From assembly GCA_015056545.1 (NCBI GenBank), contig SVGE01000003.1:107277-171276 (forward strand): DNA of 64,000 bases, read 5' to 3'. Shown piece by piece: positions 7,929 through 16,975 of this stretch. Origin of the DNA: Clostridiales bacterium (GTDB taxonomy: Bacteria; Bacillota; Clostridia; TANB77; SIG350). The position numbers and the translations under genes were made by a program. The notes beneath the pieces were generated by a model. The model was not told the origin of the DNA. It saw only the letters and a program-made list of their open reading frames with translations, and did no database searches. Each line of letters starts with the position of its first letter. Position 1 is the first letter of the stretch.

Positions 7929-8768
7929 TTACATATTTATATTTTGTTCGTAAACTAATAATTCATTATAATCTGTAATTACATTTACTCCTTGTTTAAT
8001 TAACTCATTAGTATACGTGTTTTTTATATTAAATATATCGCTAGGGAATACTGTAATTTCCTTACCTTGTTCAATTGCATTATCTACAATATATCCTACT
8101 CCATCATCTATTGTAGCTTGAATTAAAATAACGTTGCTACTAATTCCTGTTAAAATCCTATTTCTTTTTATAATATTTTCTTTTGTGCTTTTTACATTAT
8201 ATTCATTTTCCGTTAATATAATACCATTTTTAAGAAAAATCTTGTCATTAAATCCTCCTGCTAGAACAACAATATTATCCTCATTTGCTATATTATTCAT
8301 ATATATATATTTATCATTTTTATTAAATCTTGATACTATTTTTATATTGTTTTCTAATAATCCCTTAGATAAATATTTTAAAAGTTTTATACCACTTTTA
8401 TCTATATGTAATCCTTGAAAAATGGTTATGCAATTTTTATTTAATATTTCCTTATTTCCTAAATAATAGATTAATATTGGAGGATAGGAGATTTTTTTTA
8501 ATAATACTGGATAATCTTTATCTAATATAGTTAATATATTTATTCCTTTTAACTTATTTATTTTGTTTATCTCTTCTGCTTTTTTCATATATGTATTACT
8601 ATACCAAATATTAATTTCTTTTTTATTTAACTCAAAAATATCTATTAGTTTTTCTTTTTTTATATTATATATATCATATATATTTTTATAATAATCTAAT
8701 ATTTTCAATTTCTTTTTTAAATCAATATTTAATAATTTAAACCAAATCCAATATTTCTCCATATTCAT
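7929..8768 (-). CDS. dprA: DprA/Smf-like DNA-processing protein (divergent)
   Basis: The 279-residue protein has the DprA plan: an N-terminal helical part, then a Rossmann-like core that in the family loads RecA onto incoming single-stranded DNA during transformation. Recognisable pieces are the Y-P-x-x-L-K segment, V-V-L-A-G-G-F-N near residue 172, K-R-N-R-I-L-T-G-I-S near 200 (family R-N-R-I-I-A-G-L-S), and D-D-G-V-G-Y-I-V-D-N-A-I-E-Q-G-K followed by V-F-P. The usual S-R-G-A-R-G-I-D loop is replaced by S-R-F-N-K-N-D-K, so it is diverged. It is adjacent to comEA, which supports a role in DNA uptake. Confidence 0.85.
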   Translation of the reverse strand: MNMEKYWIWFKLLNIDLKKKLKILDYYKNIYDIYNIKKEKLIDIFELNKKEINIWYSNTYMKKAEEINKINKLKGINILTILDKDYPVLLKKISYPPILIYYLGNKEILNKNCITIFQGLHIDKSGIKLLKYLSKGLLENNIKIVSRFNKNDKYIYMNNIANEDNIVVLAGGFNDKIFLKNGIILTENEYNVKSTKENIIKRNRILTGISSNVILIQATIDDGVGYIVDNAIEQGKEITVFPSDIFNIKNTYTNELIKQGVNVITDYNELLVYEQNINM

Positions 8769-8774
8769 ACCTCC

Positions 8775-9464
8775 TTAAATACAAATTAAATCTTCAATAT
8801 TTTTATATTTTGACTCACCTATTCCATTTACTTTTTGTATATCTTGTATGTCCACAAACTCTCCATTATTATCTCTATATTGTATAATTTTATCTGCTGT
8901 TGCATCACCTATACCAGGAAGAGTTTTTAATTCATTTTTACTAGCAGTATTGATATTTATTTTTCCACTTGCTTCACTATTCAAGTTTTCACTTTCTTGA
9001 TTAGTTTTCACACTCTCACCAATTGCATAAATATATATCTTTTCTCCATCTGTTAATTTCTTAGCTAAATTAATTTTACTTATATCAGCTTCATTAGTTA
9101 ATCCCCCTGCTAAATTAACTAAATCATTTAGCCTATATTCACTATCTATTGTATAAACACCTTTATTTATAACTTGTCCATCAATATGTACGACAATTTT
9201 CTTTTTATCTTTTTCATTATCTATTTCTTCCTCCTCTTTGTTAGTCTCTTTATCTTTATATACATTAGAAATGTTAATTATATCATTATCATTTTTTATA
9301 TATCTATATATTGTAATAATACTAATTAAGATTACCATACAAATAACTATAACCTTATATTTTATAACTATTGCTTTTATTTTTCTTAAAAGTTTATCTA
9401 TATCATCTTCCAAAATTCTTCTCTCCTTTCTTAAAATTTGACTTTTCCTCTTGTTATTTTCCAT
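8775..9464 (-). CDS. comEA: ComEA-like DNA-uptake protein (SLBB plus helix-hairpin-helix)
   Basis: The 229-residue protein has a basic cytoplasmic N-terminus, one membrane segment (about 35-52), an SLBB-type domain starting near residue 91 (I-V-V-H-I-D-G-Q-V-I-N-K-G-V-Y), and a C-terminal double helix-hairpin-helix domain beginning K-I-N-I-N-T-A-S-K-N-E-L. The two hairpins L-P-G-I-G and V-N-G-I-G are intact. ComEA binds double-stranded DNA at the membrane and hands it to the uptake channel. The gene is 6 bases upstream of dprA, so the two competence functions are probably cotranscribed. comEC is not in the window. Confidence 0.92.
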   Translation of the reverse strand: MENNKRKSQILRKERRILEDDIDKLLRKIKAIVIKYKVIVICMVILISIITIYRYIKNDNDIINISNVYKDKETNKEEEEIDNEKDKKKIVVHIDGQVINKGVYTIDSEYRLNDLVNLAGGLTNEADISKINLAKKLTDGEKIYIYAIGESVKTNQESENLNSEASGKININTASKNELKTLPGIGDATADKIIQYRDNNGEFVDIQDIQKVNGIGESKYKNIEDLICI

Positions 9465-9513
9465 AATTTTATGTATATTATATATGTAAAATAATATTAA
9501 GGAGGCTAAGCCT

Positions 9514-10827
9514 ATGAAAATACAAAAGATTATTTCTATGTTAGTAGTATTTGTTTTACTATTATCTACATTAGTTTTTGCTACACCAGATATTGAATTA
9601 TCTGCTGAAAGTGCAATACTTATAGAAGCAACAACTGGTCAAGTACTTTATGAAAAAAATAGTGAAGAAAAAATGTATCCAGCGAGTATTACTAAAATTT
9701 TAACAGCTATAATTGCATTAGAAGAATGTAATTTAACAGATATTGTAACAGTAAGTGAAATTGCTGTATCATCACTTCCACAAGGTTCAAGTACTGGTGA
9801 ATTAAAATCAGGTGAAACATTTACTGTTGAACAATTACTTTATGCATTACTTGTTAATTCGGGAAATGATGCTGCTAATGTTTTGGCTGAGCATATAGCA
9901 GGTTCAAATGAATCATTTGCAACTATGATGAATACAAAAGCTACTGAAATAGGTGCAACCACTTCAAATTTTGTAAATCCTCATGGACTTCATGATGAAA
10001 AACATTATGTAACTGCAAAAGATATGGTTTTAATAGCAAAATATGCAATGAGTAATGAAGTATTTAGAAGAATAGTTTCAACACAAACATATACTATGCC
10101 AAATACTGAAATATATACAGATGAAGAAAGAGTTTATACAAATACAAACCTAATGTTATTTGATAAAGCTATGCCTGGAAATAGTGTTAACTATTATTAT
10201 GAATACATAACAGGTATAAAAACAGGTCAAACATCTCAAGCTGGTAAAACTTTAGTTGCGTCAGCTAAAAAGGATAATATGGAGCTAATATGTGTAATAT
10301 TAGGTGTACGTAATTCAAGTGAAACAGCTAATAGATATTTAGATGCTAAAAAATTATTTACTTATGGATTTAATAATTATTTCTTAACACAAATAACAAC
10401 ACCAATTAAAAATATAGAAATATCTAATGCTAAAAAAGGTCAAGAACTTGAAGTTCAAATAAAGGATAATGGTTATCTATTATCTACTACTTCTGTTGAT
10501 GCTTCATCTTTAAATTATAGAATGGTGCAAAAACAAGGGCTTATGGCACCTATCAATCAAGGAGATGAAATAGGTACAATTATTTTTGATATTAATGATC
10601 AAGTATATGAATACACATTAGTTGCCAAAAATAATGTTGAAGTAAAAGATAGTATTTTTGAAACTATAATGAACTTTTTCAAATGGATATTTAAAATAAT
10701 ATTCTATATAATTTTAATATTTATAGCTATTGTAGTTTTATTCAGAATATTTGTTATACTTACTAGAAAAAAACGTAGAAAAAGAAAAAGAAGTAATGGT
10801 CCTCGTAGAAGGGCTAAACAAGATTAG
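9514..10827 (+). CDS. D-alanyl-D-alanine carboxypeptidase (DacA/DacF family)
   Basis: The 437-residue penicillin-binding protein trims the terminal D-Ala from peptidoglycan stem peptides. It has a signal peptide (1-23, ending V-F-A), the active-site SITK at 58-61, SGN at 116-118 and KTG near 236, followed by the beta-rich C-terminal domain. Unlike most family members, which end in an amphipathic helix, it has a hydrophobic membrane segment near 385-412 and a strongly basic tail of about 25 residues, so it is anchored like a type I membrane protein. The ribosome site is AAGGAGG, 9 bases before the ATG. mscL follows 9 bases later. Confidence 0.92.
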   Translation: MKIQKIISMLVVFVLLLSTLVFATPDIELSAESAILIEATTGQVLYEKNSEEKMYPASITKILTAIIALEECNLTDIVTVSEIAVSSLPQGSSTGELKSGETFTVEQLLYALLVNSGNDAANVLAEHIAGSNESFATMMNTKATEIGATTSNFVNPHGLHDEKHYVTAKDMVLIAKYAMSNEVFRRIVSTQTYTMPNTEIYTDEERVYTNTNLMLFDKAMPGNSVNYYYEYITGIKTGQTSQAGKTLVASAKKDNMELICVILGVRNSSETANRYLDAKKLFTYGFNNYFLTQITTPIKNIEISNAKKGQELEVQIKDNGYLLSTTSVDASSLNYRMVQKQGLMAPINQGDEIGTIIFDINDQVYEYTLVAKNNVEVKDSIFETIMNFFKWIFKIIFYIILIFIAIVVLFRIFVILTRKKRRKRKRSNGPRRRAKQD

Positions 10828-10836
10828 GAGGAATAT

Positions 10837-11367
10837 ATGAACAAAAAAGAACTTAAAGAAATACAAAAAAGAGAAAAAGAAAAATTAAAAGCTGAATTAA
10901 AAAAACAAAAAGAAAAGGGTAAGAAAAATGTATCAGAATTTAAAAAATTTGCTTTTAAAGGAAATATAATAGATTTATCTATTGGTGTTATTATAGGTGG
11001 TGCTTTTAGTAAAATAGTTACTTCATTTACAACAGATATTGTTACACCTGTAATATCATTACTTACAAACAAAATAGATTTTGCCAATTTATTTGTTTCA
11101 TTAGATGGAAATTACTATGCAACACTAGAAGCAGCAAAAGCAGCTGGTGCTTCAACAATTAATTATGGACAATTTTTACAAACAATAATAGACTTTTTCA
11201 TAACTGCAATCTTTATATTTATTGTTATTAAGAAAATGAGTGATATGTCTAAGAAAAAAGAAGAAGCCCCTGCTCCTACAACTAAAAAATGTCCTTATTG
11301 TATGGAAAGCATTTCAATTGAAGCAACTAGATGCCCTCATTGTACATCAGTGCTAGAAGAAAAATAA
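10837..11367 (+). CDS. mscL: Large-conductance mechanosensitive channel MscL with C-terminal zinc ribbon
   Basis: The 176-residue MscL releases solutes through the membrane during hypo-osmotic shock. After a Lys/Glu-rich charged N-terminal extension of about 30 residues come the conserved [13 protein letters not shown] and G-V-I-I-G-G-A-F pore-lining helix, the extracellular loop, and a second membrane helix near 112-128. Positions 148-172 carry C-P-Y-C and C-P-H-C pairs, a zinc ribbon in place of the plain C-terminal helix. Similar extensions are, as far as I recall, seen in other clostridial MscL proteins. It is cotranscribed with the carboxypeptidase gene. Confidence 0.93.
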   Translation: MNKKELKEIQKREKEKLKAELKKQKEKGKKNVSEFKKFAFKGNIIDLSIGVIIGGAFSKIVTSFTTDIVTPVISLLTNKIDFANLFVSLDGNYYATLEAAKAAGASTINYGQFLQTIIDFFITAIFIFIVIKKMSDMSKKKEEAPAPTTKKCPYCMESISIEATRCPHCTSVLEEK

Positions 11368-11397
11368 AGTTAATTTAAAATTTAATATTTAAAATAT

Positions 11398-11432
11398 AAA
11401 TAATCATCTTTATTAGGTGATTATTTTTTTTG
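11398..11432 (+). terminator. Terminator of the dac-mscL unit
   Basis: AAATAATCA (11398-11406) pairs with TGATTATTT (11418-11426) and runs into T8. Confidence 0.8.
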
Positions 11433-11509
11433 TAAATAAAGTATACAATATCAATAAAAATATATCAATACCTAAAAGAAATATTATTACATTTTTTTCC
11501 ATTTTGTTA

Positions 11510-11538
11510 TTGTATAATTTTAACAATTGATATATAAT
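11510..11538 (+). promoter_or_regulatory. Promoter of the 21-residue peptide gene
   Basis: TTGTAT (11510-11515), a 17-base spacer and a perfect TATAAT (11533-11538) lie 47 bases before the start codon of the small ORF. Confidence 0.65.
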
Positions 11539-11585
11539 CTTATCGTTCCATCTTTCCTAAAATTTTATTTGAAAGGAGGGATATT

Positions 11586-11651
11586 ATGAGAAATATTCAC
11601 ATGATAATGGCTATGCTAATTATATATTTAATTCTAAAATTATTTAAATAA
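11586..11651 (+). CDS. Putative 21-residue single-helix membrane peptide
   Basis: This small ORF sits in the 408-base gap between mscL and truA. It has every part of a gene: a consensus-like promoter, a strong GAAAGGAGGG ribosome site 6-7 bases before ATG, and a strong terminator 9 bases after the stop. The product is a basic M-R-N start, a hydrophobic stretch of about 15 residues rich in Met, Ile and Leu, and a basic K-L-F-K end. That pattern fits a type I toxin-like or regulatory membrane peptide. No family match can be made at this length. A second peptide of the same design lies at 56532-56594. Confidence 0.55.
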   Translation: MRNIHMIMAMLIIYLILKLFK

Positions 11652-11660
11652 TTACATAGT

Positions 11661-11697
11661 AAAAAGAGTAAGGTATAGCACACCTTACTCTTTTTTG
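11661..11697 (+). terminator. Terminator of the 21-residue peptide gene
   Basis: AAAAAGAGTAAGGT (11661-11674) pairs with ACCTTACTCTTTTT (11682-11695) and ends in a T run. It is strong in both directions. Confidence 0.85.
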
Positions 11698-11775
11698 TTC
11701 CTGAGAAATATTTACATGTATTTCATATATATTATACTCTCTTATTTTATTTTTGTCAACCAATTATTGGTAAAA

Positions 11776-12522
11776 TCAATAATAAACTTCCATTAAATAT
11801 AGCCCTTGTGCTGGAAGTGTTTTTCCTGCATTTTTCCTTACACCACTTTTAATTATATCTGGTATATCTTCTTTCTTTATTTTTCCTAATCCAACATCAA
11901 CTATTGTTCCTGCTATTATTCTAACCATATTGTACATAAATCCATTGCCATGTAATGTTATATATATTTTTTCATCTTTATATTCTAAATTAGCCTCATA
12001 AATAGTTCTTACAGTATCTTTACTACTTGTTCCAGATGATTTAAATCCTTTGAAATCATGAGTTCCTTCAAAAAATTTTAAAGCTTTTTTCATATCTTCA
12101 ATATTTAATTCTTTTGGCATATGAAACTCTCTTTCTCTATTTATTGCACTACCATATTTTGAATTATTAATTATATACATATACTTTTTACCAACACAAC
12201 AATATCTTGAATGAAAACGCTCATCAACTTCTTCTGCACTCTTAATTATTATACTTTTCTTTAAATGTGCATTTAAAGCTAATGGTATCTTTTTTATATC
12301 TATATCTGACTTAATTTTAAAATTAGCTACTTGGTTATATGCACAAACACCCGCATCAGTTCTACCTGATGAATATATAACTACTTCCTCACCTGTTACT
12401 TTGTATATTGCTTTCTCTATTTCGCTTTGCACAGTAGTCTTATTTGGTTGCCTTTGCCAACCGAAATATTTTTTTCCATCGTATTCTATTATAATTTTTA
12501 TATTTCTCAAATTAATCACCAT
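11776..12522 (-). CDS. truA: tRNA pseudouridine(38-40) synthase TruA
   Basis: The protein isomerises uridines 38-40 in the anticodon arm of tRNAs. The family motifs are I-E-Y-D-G-K-K-Y-F-G-W-Q-R-Q at the start, the catalytic Asp in S-S-G-R-T-D-A-G-V, and F-H-A-type R-F-H-S-R-Y near residue 100. The open frame extends upstream to 12645, but that part crosses the terminator and the end of the previous gene. I use ATG at 12522. A TTG at 12510 preceded by GGTGA at good spacing is an equally likely true start and gives the usual M-R-N-I-K-I-I-I-E-Y-D-G. The product is about 244-248 residues, the normal length. Confidence 0.92.
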   Translation of the reverse strand: MVINLRNIKIIIEYDGKKYFGWQRQPNKTTVQSEIEKAIYKVTGEEVVIYSSGRTDAGVCAYNQVANFKIKSDIDIKKIPLALNAHLKKSIIIKSAEEVDERFHSRYCCVGKKYMYIINNSKYGSAINREREFHMPKELNIEDMKKALKFFEGTHDFKGFKSSGTSSKDTVRTIYEANLEYKDEKIYITLHGNGFMYNMVRIIAGTIVDVGLGKIKKEDIPDIIKSGVRKNAGKTLPAQGLYLMEVYY

Positions 12523-12550
12523 AAATATTATACAGTAAATTATATCAAAA

Positions 12551-12583
12551 AACAAGAAAAAGGGAACGAATAACTCGTTCCCC
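12551..12583 (-). terminator. Terminator of the 12605-12922 gene
   Basis: GGGAACGA (12562-12569) pairs with TCGTTCCC (12575-12582). T-rich sequence follows on the minus strand. It separates this gene from truA. Confidence 0.8.
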
Positions 12584-12604
12584 AAAGAATATGTAGTCGC
12601 TTGA

Positions 12605-12922
12605 TTAATAAGGCTTAATAATAGTACTTCCGGGTTTAACTCCATAATAGATTTCCCAACCGGCAGACTTTATGGCTCTATTTACTTCTTTTCTGACTAC
12701 TTCATCAAAGTCAGAAAGATCAACCTCCAATTTTACATCTGCCTGATCATAGAAAATTCCTTTGTTCTTCGCCAATGCCATCTGGTTTTCAATATCAACC
12801 AATGCATCATCAACGAGAACTTTAGCTTTCTTGAGCTCCATCTCCAAGTATGTTTCATGTTGCTCGTTTACTCTTTCCTCTACACTGTCTTTGCTCGTTA
12901 CTACAAATCTTACTCTTGTCAT
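12605..12922 (-). CDS. Conserved-looking hypothetical protein, 105 residues
   Basis: I do not recognise this protein. It is charged, with a helical central part (E-E-R-V-N-E-Q-H-E-T-Y... through a coiled-coil-like stretch) and a C-terminal strand section ending in I-I-K-P-Y. There is no membrane segment. The open frame begins at 12940, but AAGGAG sits 8 bases before the ATG at 12922 (M-T-R-V-R-F-V-V), which is the better start. Its codons end in C or G more often than those of its neighbours (GTC, CTC, GAC, AAG), suggesting strong expression or a different origin. It is a single-gene unit with its own terminator. Confidence 0.7.
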   Translation of the reverse strand: MTRVRFVVTSKDSVEERVNEQHETYLEMELKKAKVLVDDALVDIENQMALAKNKGIFYDQADVKLEVDLSDFDEVVRKEVNRAIKSAGWEIYYGVKPGSTIIKPY

Positions 12923-13095
12923 TTTCATGACTCCTTCCATAATAAAAAAATATATTTTTACCCCAACCTTATTTCACAATTCCAATGAAATAATCTCTTC
13001 AATAAAGTAAAAATTACTTCATTAAAATCTAAAAAATATTGGTTAAGATATATATATTATACCATATTTTTTATTGTTTAGCAAATTGAACCATG

Positions 13096-13138
13096 CAAAA
13101 AAGGAATCTAACATTTTCCTGTTAAACTCCTTTTAATA
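13096..13138 (-). terminator. Terminator of secG
   Basis: An imperfect 11-base stem (9 pairs) followed by T6 on the minus strand lies just past the secG stop. Confidence 0.65.
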
Positions 13139-13145
13139 TATCTTA

Positions 13146-13490
13146 TTATTGTGCATCTGTTGTTTCAGTAGTAGGTTCTATTTGTTCTACTGTTTCAGTT
13201 TGTGATGTTGTTGGTTCTTCTACTGGTGCTTCTGTTTTAGGAACAATATATATTAAACCTAAAACATAAGTAATTATCATAAATAATGCACCTGATAAAA
13301 TAGTTAATCTTCTTAATACACCATCTCTTGATCTATCTTTATTATTATTTAAATAACCATCACTACTGCTTGAACCAGTTACAACTGTTCCTGCACCTTC
13401 TGTTTTATCTGATTGTAATAACATTAATACAACTAATGCTAAACAAATTATAGCATCAACTACTAATAATACAATTTTTAATATTTCCAT
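13146..13490 (-). CDS. secG: Preprotein translocase subunit SecG
   Basis: The 114-residue membrane protein is the small non-essential subunit of the SecYEG channel and assists SecA-driven export. It has two hydrophobic helices (about 4-24 and 62-84) joined by a cytoplasmic loop with the family G-A-G and S-S-S-S-D-G-Y segments. After the second helix there is a Thr/Glu/Pro-rich tail of about 25 residues outside the usual family length. It lies 22 bases downstream of rplQ on the same strand, so it may be transcribed with the ribosomal operon. Confidence 0.88.
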   Translation of the reverse strand: MEILKIVLLVVDAIICLALVVLMLLQSDKTEGAGTVVTGSSSSDGYLNNNKDRSRDGVLRRLTILSGALFMIITYVLGLIYIVPKTEAPVEEPTTSQTETVEQIEPTTETTDAQ

Positions 13491-13512
13491 AAATATACCT
13501 CCTAATCATGAA

Positions 13513-14043
13513 CTATATTAATTGTAATATAGCCATTTCTGCATTATCCCCTTTACGTGGTCCTTTTTTGATTATTCTAGTATATCCACCAACTCTACCT
13601 TCATATCTAGTAGCTAATTCATCGAATAATTTAGCTGTTAAATCGATAGTGTTACCTTTTTCATCTCTAACTTTATCCATCTTAGTCATCATTTTTCTTC
13701 TAGCTGCTAATCTTGATGGCATATCTTTTTTAACATCTTCTTCAACTACTTCTCTTACTACTTTGTAATATGTATTTCCATTTTTGCTAGTTGCTTTTTC
13801 AGTAACTTTTCTTCCATCAGAATCAACTTTTGCTCTGCTAACTTTACCTTTAACAACTTCAAAGTTTTTGCTTTCTTTAATTCCTAATGAAATTAAGCTA
13901 TCAACTATAGGTTTTAATTCTTTAGCTTTTTCAACAGTAGTTTCTATCTTTTCATTTAAAATAACTTGTGCAACTAATGTTTTAAGCATAGCTTGTCTAT
14001 GACTTGCAACTTTACCTAATTTTCTTTGTGCCAATATTCTCAC
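13513..14043 (-). CDS. rplQ: 50S ribosomal protein L17 with a long internal insertion
   Basis: L17 lies near the exit tunnel of the large subunit. The N-terminus ([14 protein letters not shown]) and C-terminus ([11 protein letters not shown] then G-G-Y-T-R-I and G-D-N-A-E-M-A) are typical. At 176 residues it is about 50 longer than the E. coli or B. subtilis protein. The extra part is a charged segment between about residues 66 and 118 ([11 protein letters not shown] to M-D-K-V-R-D-E-K-G). Longer L17 forms of this kind are, to my memory, known from some Clostridia. It is the last ribosomal gene of the alpha operon. Confidence 0.93.
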   Translation of the reverse strand: MRILAQRKLGKVASHRQAMLKTLVAQVILNEKIETTVEKAKELKPIVDSLISLGIKESKNFEVVKGKVSRAKVDSDGRKVTEKATSKNGNTYYKVVREVVEEDVKKDMPSRLAARRKMMTKMDKVRDEKGNTIDLTAKLFDELATRYEGRVGGYTRIIKKGPRKGDNAEMAILQLI

Positions 14044-14055
14044 CTTCCTTTATGA

Positions 14056-15003
14056 CTATTCTTCTTCCTCAGTAAATGCTAATCCAAGTGAAGTTAATTT
14101 ATGTACAACTTCTTCAAAAGATTTTCTACCAAGATTTCTTACTTTTAACATTTCAGCTTCTGTTTTATTAACTAAATCTTCAACAGTTGAAATGTTAGCT
14201 CTTTTTAAACAGTTATATGATCTAACTGATAAATCTAATTCTTCAATTGTCATTTCTAACAATCTTTCTTTTTCATTTTCTCTTTGTTCTAACATAACAT
14301 CCATATTTTTAGTTGTTTCTGATAAATCAATAAACAACATCATATGTTCGTTCATTATTTTTGCCGCTAAACTTAAAGCATCATCAGGACTTATACTTCC
14401 ATCTGTCCATAACTCAATTGTTAATTTGTCATAATCTTCTGCTGAATCCATTCTTGTTGGCTCAACTCTATAATTTACTTTTTTAACTGGAGTAAATATT
14501 GAGTCAATTGCTAATACGCCAAGAGCATCTTCATCAGATTTATTTCTTTCAGCTGGAGTGTAACCTCTACCAGTATCTGCCTTAATCTCAACATGTAATG
14601 TTCCACCTTCACTAACTGTTGCAATATGTAAATCTGGATTTAATACTTCTACATCACCAGGAACTATTATATCTCCTGCAGTTACTTCACAAGGACCTAC
14701 TGCATTAATTAATAATTCTTTAGATTCTTCATCTGGTATTTTTAATCTTACTTCTTTAAAATTTAAAATTAATTCTAACACATCCTCAACTACATTTGGA
14801 ATTGTAGTGAATTCATGCATTACACCATCTATTTTGATTTTTGATATTGCTGCACCAGGTAATGATGATAATAGTATTCTTCTAAAAGAATTACCTAAAG
14901 TTAAACCATAACCTCTTTCTAATGGTTTACATGTAAAGCGAGCATAATTTTCTTTTAAATCAATTTCCTCGCATTCGATTTGTGGCTTTTCAAATTTTTT
15001 CAT
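14056..15003 (-). CDS. rpoA: RNA polymerase subunit alpha
   Basis: The 315-residue alpha subunit dimerises to start assembly of RNA polymerase. The N-terminal domain shows [28 protein letters not shown] in its usual place, here interrupted only by typical substitutions. The C-terminal domain, which binds UP elements and activators, has [16 protein letters not shown] near 254 and [10 protein letters not shown] near 288. Length is normal. It sits between rpsD and rplQ as in most bacteria. Confidence 0.97.
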   Translation of the reverse strand: MKKFEKPQIECEEIDLKENYARFTCKPLERGYGLTLGNSFRRILLSSLPGAAISKIKIDGVMHEFTTIPNVVEDVLELILNFKEVRLKIPDEESKELLINAVGPCEVTAGDIIVPGDVEVLNPDLHIATVSEGGTLHVEIKADTGRGYTPAERNKSDEDALGVLAIDSIFTPVKKVNYRVEPTRMDSAEDYDKLTIELWTDGSISPDDALSLAAKIMNEHMMLFIDLSETTKNMDVMLEQRENEKERLLEMTIEELDLSVRSYNCLKRANISTVEDLVNKTEAEMLKVRNLGRKSFEEVVHKLTSLGLAFTEEEE

Positions 15004-15044
15004 AAATAATATAACCTCCTAAATAATCTTTAAAATTTATTTTA

Positions 15045-15671
15045 TTACTTAGAGTAAAGCTCAACTATTAAACGTTCTTCAACTGGTAAATCTATTTCAT
15101 CCCTTGCTGGTAATTTAACAACTTTACCTACATAATTTTCTATATCAGCTTCTAACCATGATGGCATTGCTTTTTTAGCATTTACTGCAATGTTTTCTTT
15201 GAATATTGCATCTTGTCTGCTAGTTTCTTTTAATGTAATAACATCCCCTTCTTTTAATAAATATGATGGAATGTTGACTTTTTTACCATTAACTTCAAAA
15301 TGTCCATGTGTTACTAACATTCTAGCTTGTGGTCTAGATGAACCAAAACCTAATCTGTAAACAACATTATCTAATCTTGATTCTAAGATTTGTAATAAGT
15401 TTTCACCTGTAACACCTTTTTTATTAGAAGCCATTTCAAAATATTTTCTGAATTGACCTTCTAAAACACCATAAAATGATTTTGTTTTTTGTTTTTCTCT
15501 TAATTGCATACCGTATTCAGACATTTTCTTTCTTTTTTGTCCATGTTGTCCAGGACCATATGCTCTTCTAGTTACAGCACATTTATCTGTATAACATCTT
15601 TGTCCTTTTAAGAATAACTTTTGACCTTCTCTACGACAAATACGACATGCTTCACCTGTATATCTTGCCAT
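15045..15671 (-). CDS. rpsD: 30S ribosomal protein S4 (zinc-binding form)
   Basis: S4 nucleates assembly of the 30S body by binding 16S rRNA. The N-terminus has the zinc-type Cys set C-R-I-C and C-x(6)-C (C9, C12, C26, C31). The S4 domain is seen at about 95-158 ([12 protein letters not shown]). Length is 208 residues. It lies between rpsK and rpoA in the alpha operon. In many bacteria S4 represses this operon translationally, but I could not identify the target structure here. Confidence 0.96.
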   Translation of the reverse strand: MARYTGEACRICRREGQKLFLKGQRCYTDKCAVTRRAYGPGQHGQKRKKMSEYGMQLREKQKTKSFYGVLEGQFRKYFEMASNKKGVTGENLLQILESRLDNVVYRLGFGSSRPQARMLVTHGHFEVNGKKVNIPSYLLKEGDVITLKETSRQDAIFKENIAVNAKKAMPSWLEADIENYVGKVVKLPARDEIDLPVEERLIVELYSK

Positions 15672-15693
15672 TTATTTATTACACCTCCATTAA

Positions 15694-16092
15694 TTATACT
15701 CTTCTTCTTTTTGGTGGTCTACAACCATTATGTGGGATTGGAGTAACATCTTTAATAACTGTTATTTCTAATCCTATTGCTTGTAGAGCTCTAATTGCAG
15801 ATTCTCTTCCAGAACCTGGTCCTTTAACATAAACTTCTACTGATTTTAATCCATGTTCCATAGCTACTTTACCTGCTGTTTCAGCTGCCATTTGAGAAGC
15901 AAATGGTGTGCTTTTTCTAGAACCTCTGAAACCTAATCCACCAGCACTAGCCCATGAAATTACATTTCCTTGAGTGTCAGATATTGTAACTATTGTGTTA
16001 TTAAAACTTGAATGAATGTGTGCACATCCACGATCAATATTTTTTCTAACTCTTCTTTTAGTTGTTGCTTTTTTAGCTGTTTTTGCTGCCAT
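15694..16092 (-). CDS. rpsK: 30S ribosomal protein S11
   Basis: The 132-residue protein sits on the platform of the small subunit near the mRNA exit. Conserved features include [12 protein letters not shown] near 27, [15 protein letters not shown] near 50 and the basic C-terminus C-R-P-P-K-R-R-R-V. It is 13 bases downstream of rpsM, with a good GGAGG ribosome site. Confidence 0.97.
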   Translation of the reverse strand: MAAKTAKKATTKRRVRKNIDRGCAHIHSSFNNTIVTISDTQGNVISWASAGGLGFRGSRKSTPFASQMAAETAGKVAMEHGLKSVEVYVKGPGSGRESAIRALQAIGLEITVIKDVTPIPHNGCRPPKRRRV

Positions 16093-16105
16093 TTATCTTC
16101 CCTCC

Positions 16106-16477
16106 TTATTTCTTCTTACTTTTACTTACTAATTTTCTAGGACCTTTTCTAGTTCTAGCATTAGTTTTTGTTCTTTGTCCTCTTACAGGTAAGTTTCTTC
16201 TATGTCTAATACCTCTGTAGCATCCTATTTCTGTAAGTCTTTTAATATTTAAAGCTATTTCTCTTTTTAAATCACTTTCAACTTTGTGATTCTTTTCGAT
16301 TTCTTCCCTGATTTTGTTAATTTCATCATCAGTTAAATCTTTAGTTCTTTTATCTGGGTCTATACCAGTATTTTTTAGTATTTGATTTGATTTTGTTCTA
16401 CCGATACCAAATATGTAAGTTAAAGAAATTTCAACTCTTTTTTCATTTGGTATATCAACACCTGCTATACGAGCCAT
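16106..16477 (-). CDS. rpsM: 30S ribosomal protein S13
   Basis: The 123-residue protein lies in the head of the 30S subunit and contacts the P-site tRNA. It begins [10 protein letters not shown] and carries the family G-I-G-R-T and [16 protein letters not shown] motifs and a basic tail. It opens the rpsM-rpsK-rpsD-rpoA-rplQ block. The gap to rpmJ is 122 bases. Confidence 0.97.
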   Translation of the reverse strand: MARIAGVDIPNEKRVEISLTYIFGIGRTKSNQILKNTGIDPDKRTKDLTDDEINKIREEIEKNHKVESDLKREIALNIKRLTEIGCYRGIRHRRNLPVRGQRTKTNARTRKGPRKLVSKSKKK

Positions 16478-16599
16478 TTACTAAATACACCTCCATAAAT
16501 TAATATTATATATATAAACAAAATTAAAGAATTAAGAAAAATTATTCTTAACAGCCGCACCTTAATTTGTTTAAACCTTAAATTATTGGGTTAATTAAA

Positions 16600-16713
16600 T
16601 TAACCTTGTCTTTGTTTGTGTTTTGGATTTTCACAAATCACTCTAACAACATTTTTTCTTTTGATAACTTTGCATTTATCACAAATTTTCTTTACTGATG
16701 GTCTAACTTTCAT
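16600..16713 (-). CDS. rpmJ: 50S ribosomal protein L36 (zinc-binding form)
   Basis: This 37-residue protein begins [11 protein letters not shown] and carries the zinc set C11, C14, C27 and H32 typical of the C+ form of L36. It ends K-Q-R-Q-G. A ribosome site AAGGAGG lies 7-8 bases upstream. It sits between infA and rpsM, the standard position in Firmicutes, which supports the call despite its size. Confidence 0.96.
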   Translation of the reverse strand: MKVRPSVKKICDKCKVIKRKNVVRVICENPKHKQRQG

Positions 16714-16756
16714 TTACAACACCTCCTTAAATTGTAAAATGTTTTTTTTGCTAAAT

Positions 16757-16975
16757 TTATTTACCACGCCATACAATTCTACCTTTTGTTAAATCATATG
16801 GAGAAAGTTCTAATCTTACTTTATCACCAGGTAATATTTTTATATAATTCATTCTTAATTTACCTGAGATATGTGCTAATAACTTATGTCCATTTTCTAA
16901 TTCTACATTAAACATTGTGTTTGGCAATGCTTCTGTAACAATTCCTTCAACTTCAATAATGTCTTCTTTAGCCAT
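16757..16975 (-). CDS. infA: Translation initiation factor IF-1
   Basis: The 72-residue S1/OB-fold protein binds the ribosomal A site during initiation. The sequence follows the family throughout: M-A-K-E-D-x-I-E-V-E-G-x-[26 protein letters not shown] and [14 protein letters not shown]. Its ATG overlaps the stop of the KOW-protein gene by one base, so translation of the two is coupled. Confidence 0.97.
   Translation of the reverse strand: MAKEDIIEVEGIVTEALPNTMFNVELENGHKLLAHISGKLRMNYIKILPGDKVRLELSPYDLTKGRIVWRGK

Noticed and set aside
12522..12645. N-terminal extension of truA to 12645
   Set aside because: It would cross the terminator at 12551-12583 and overlap the end of the previous gene, and the residues do not match TruA. 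The family start lies at 12510-12522.
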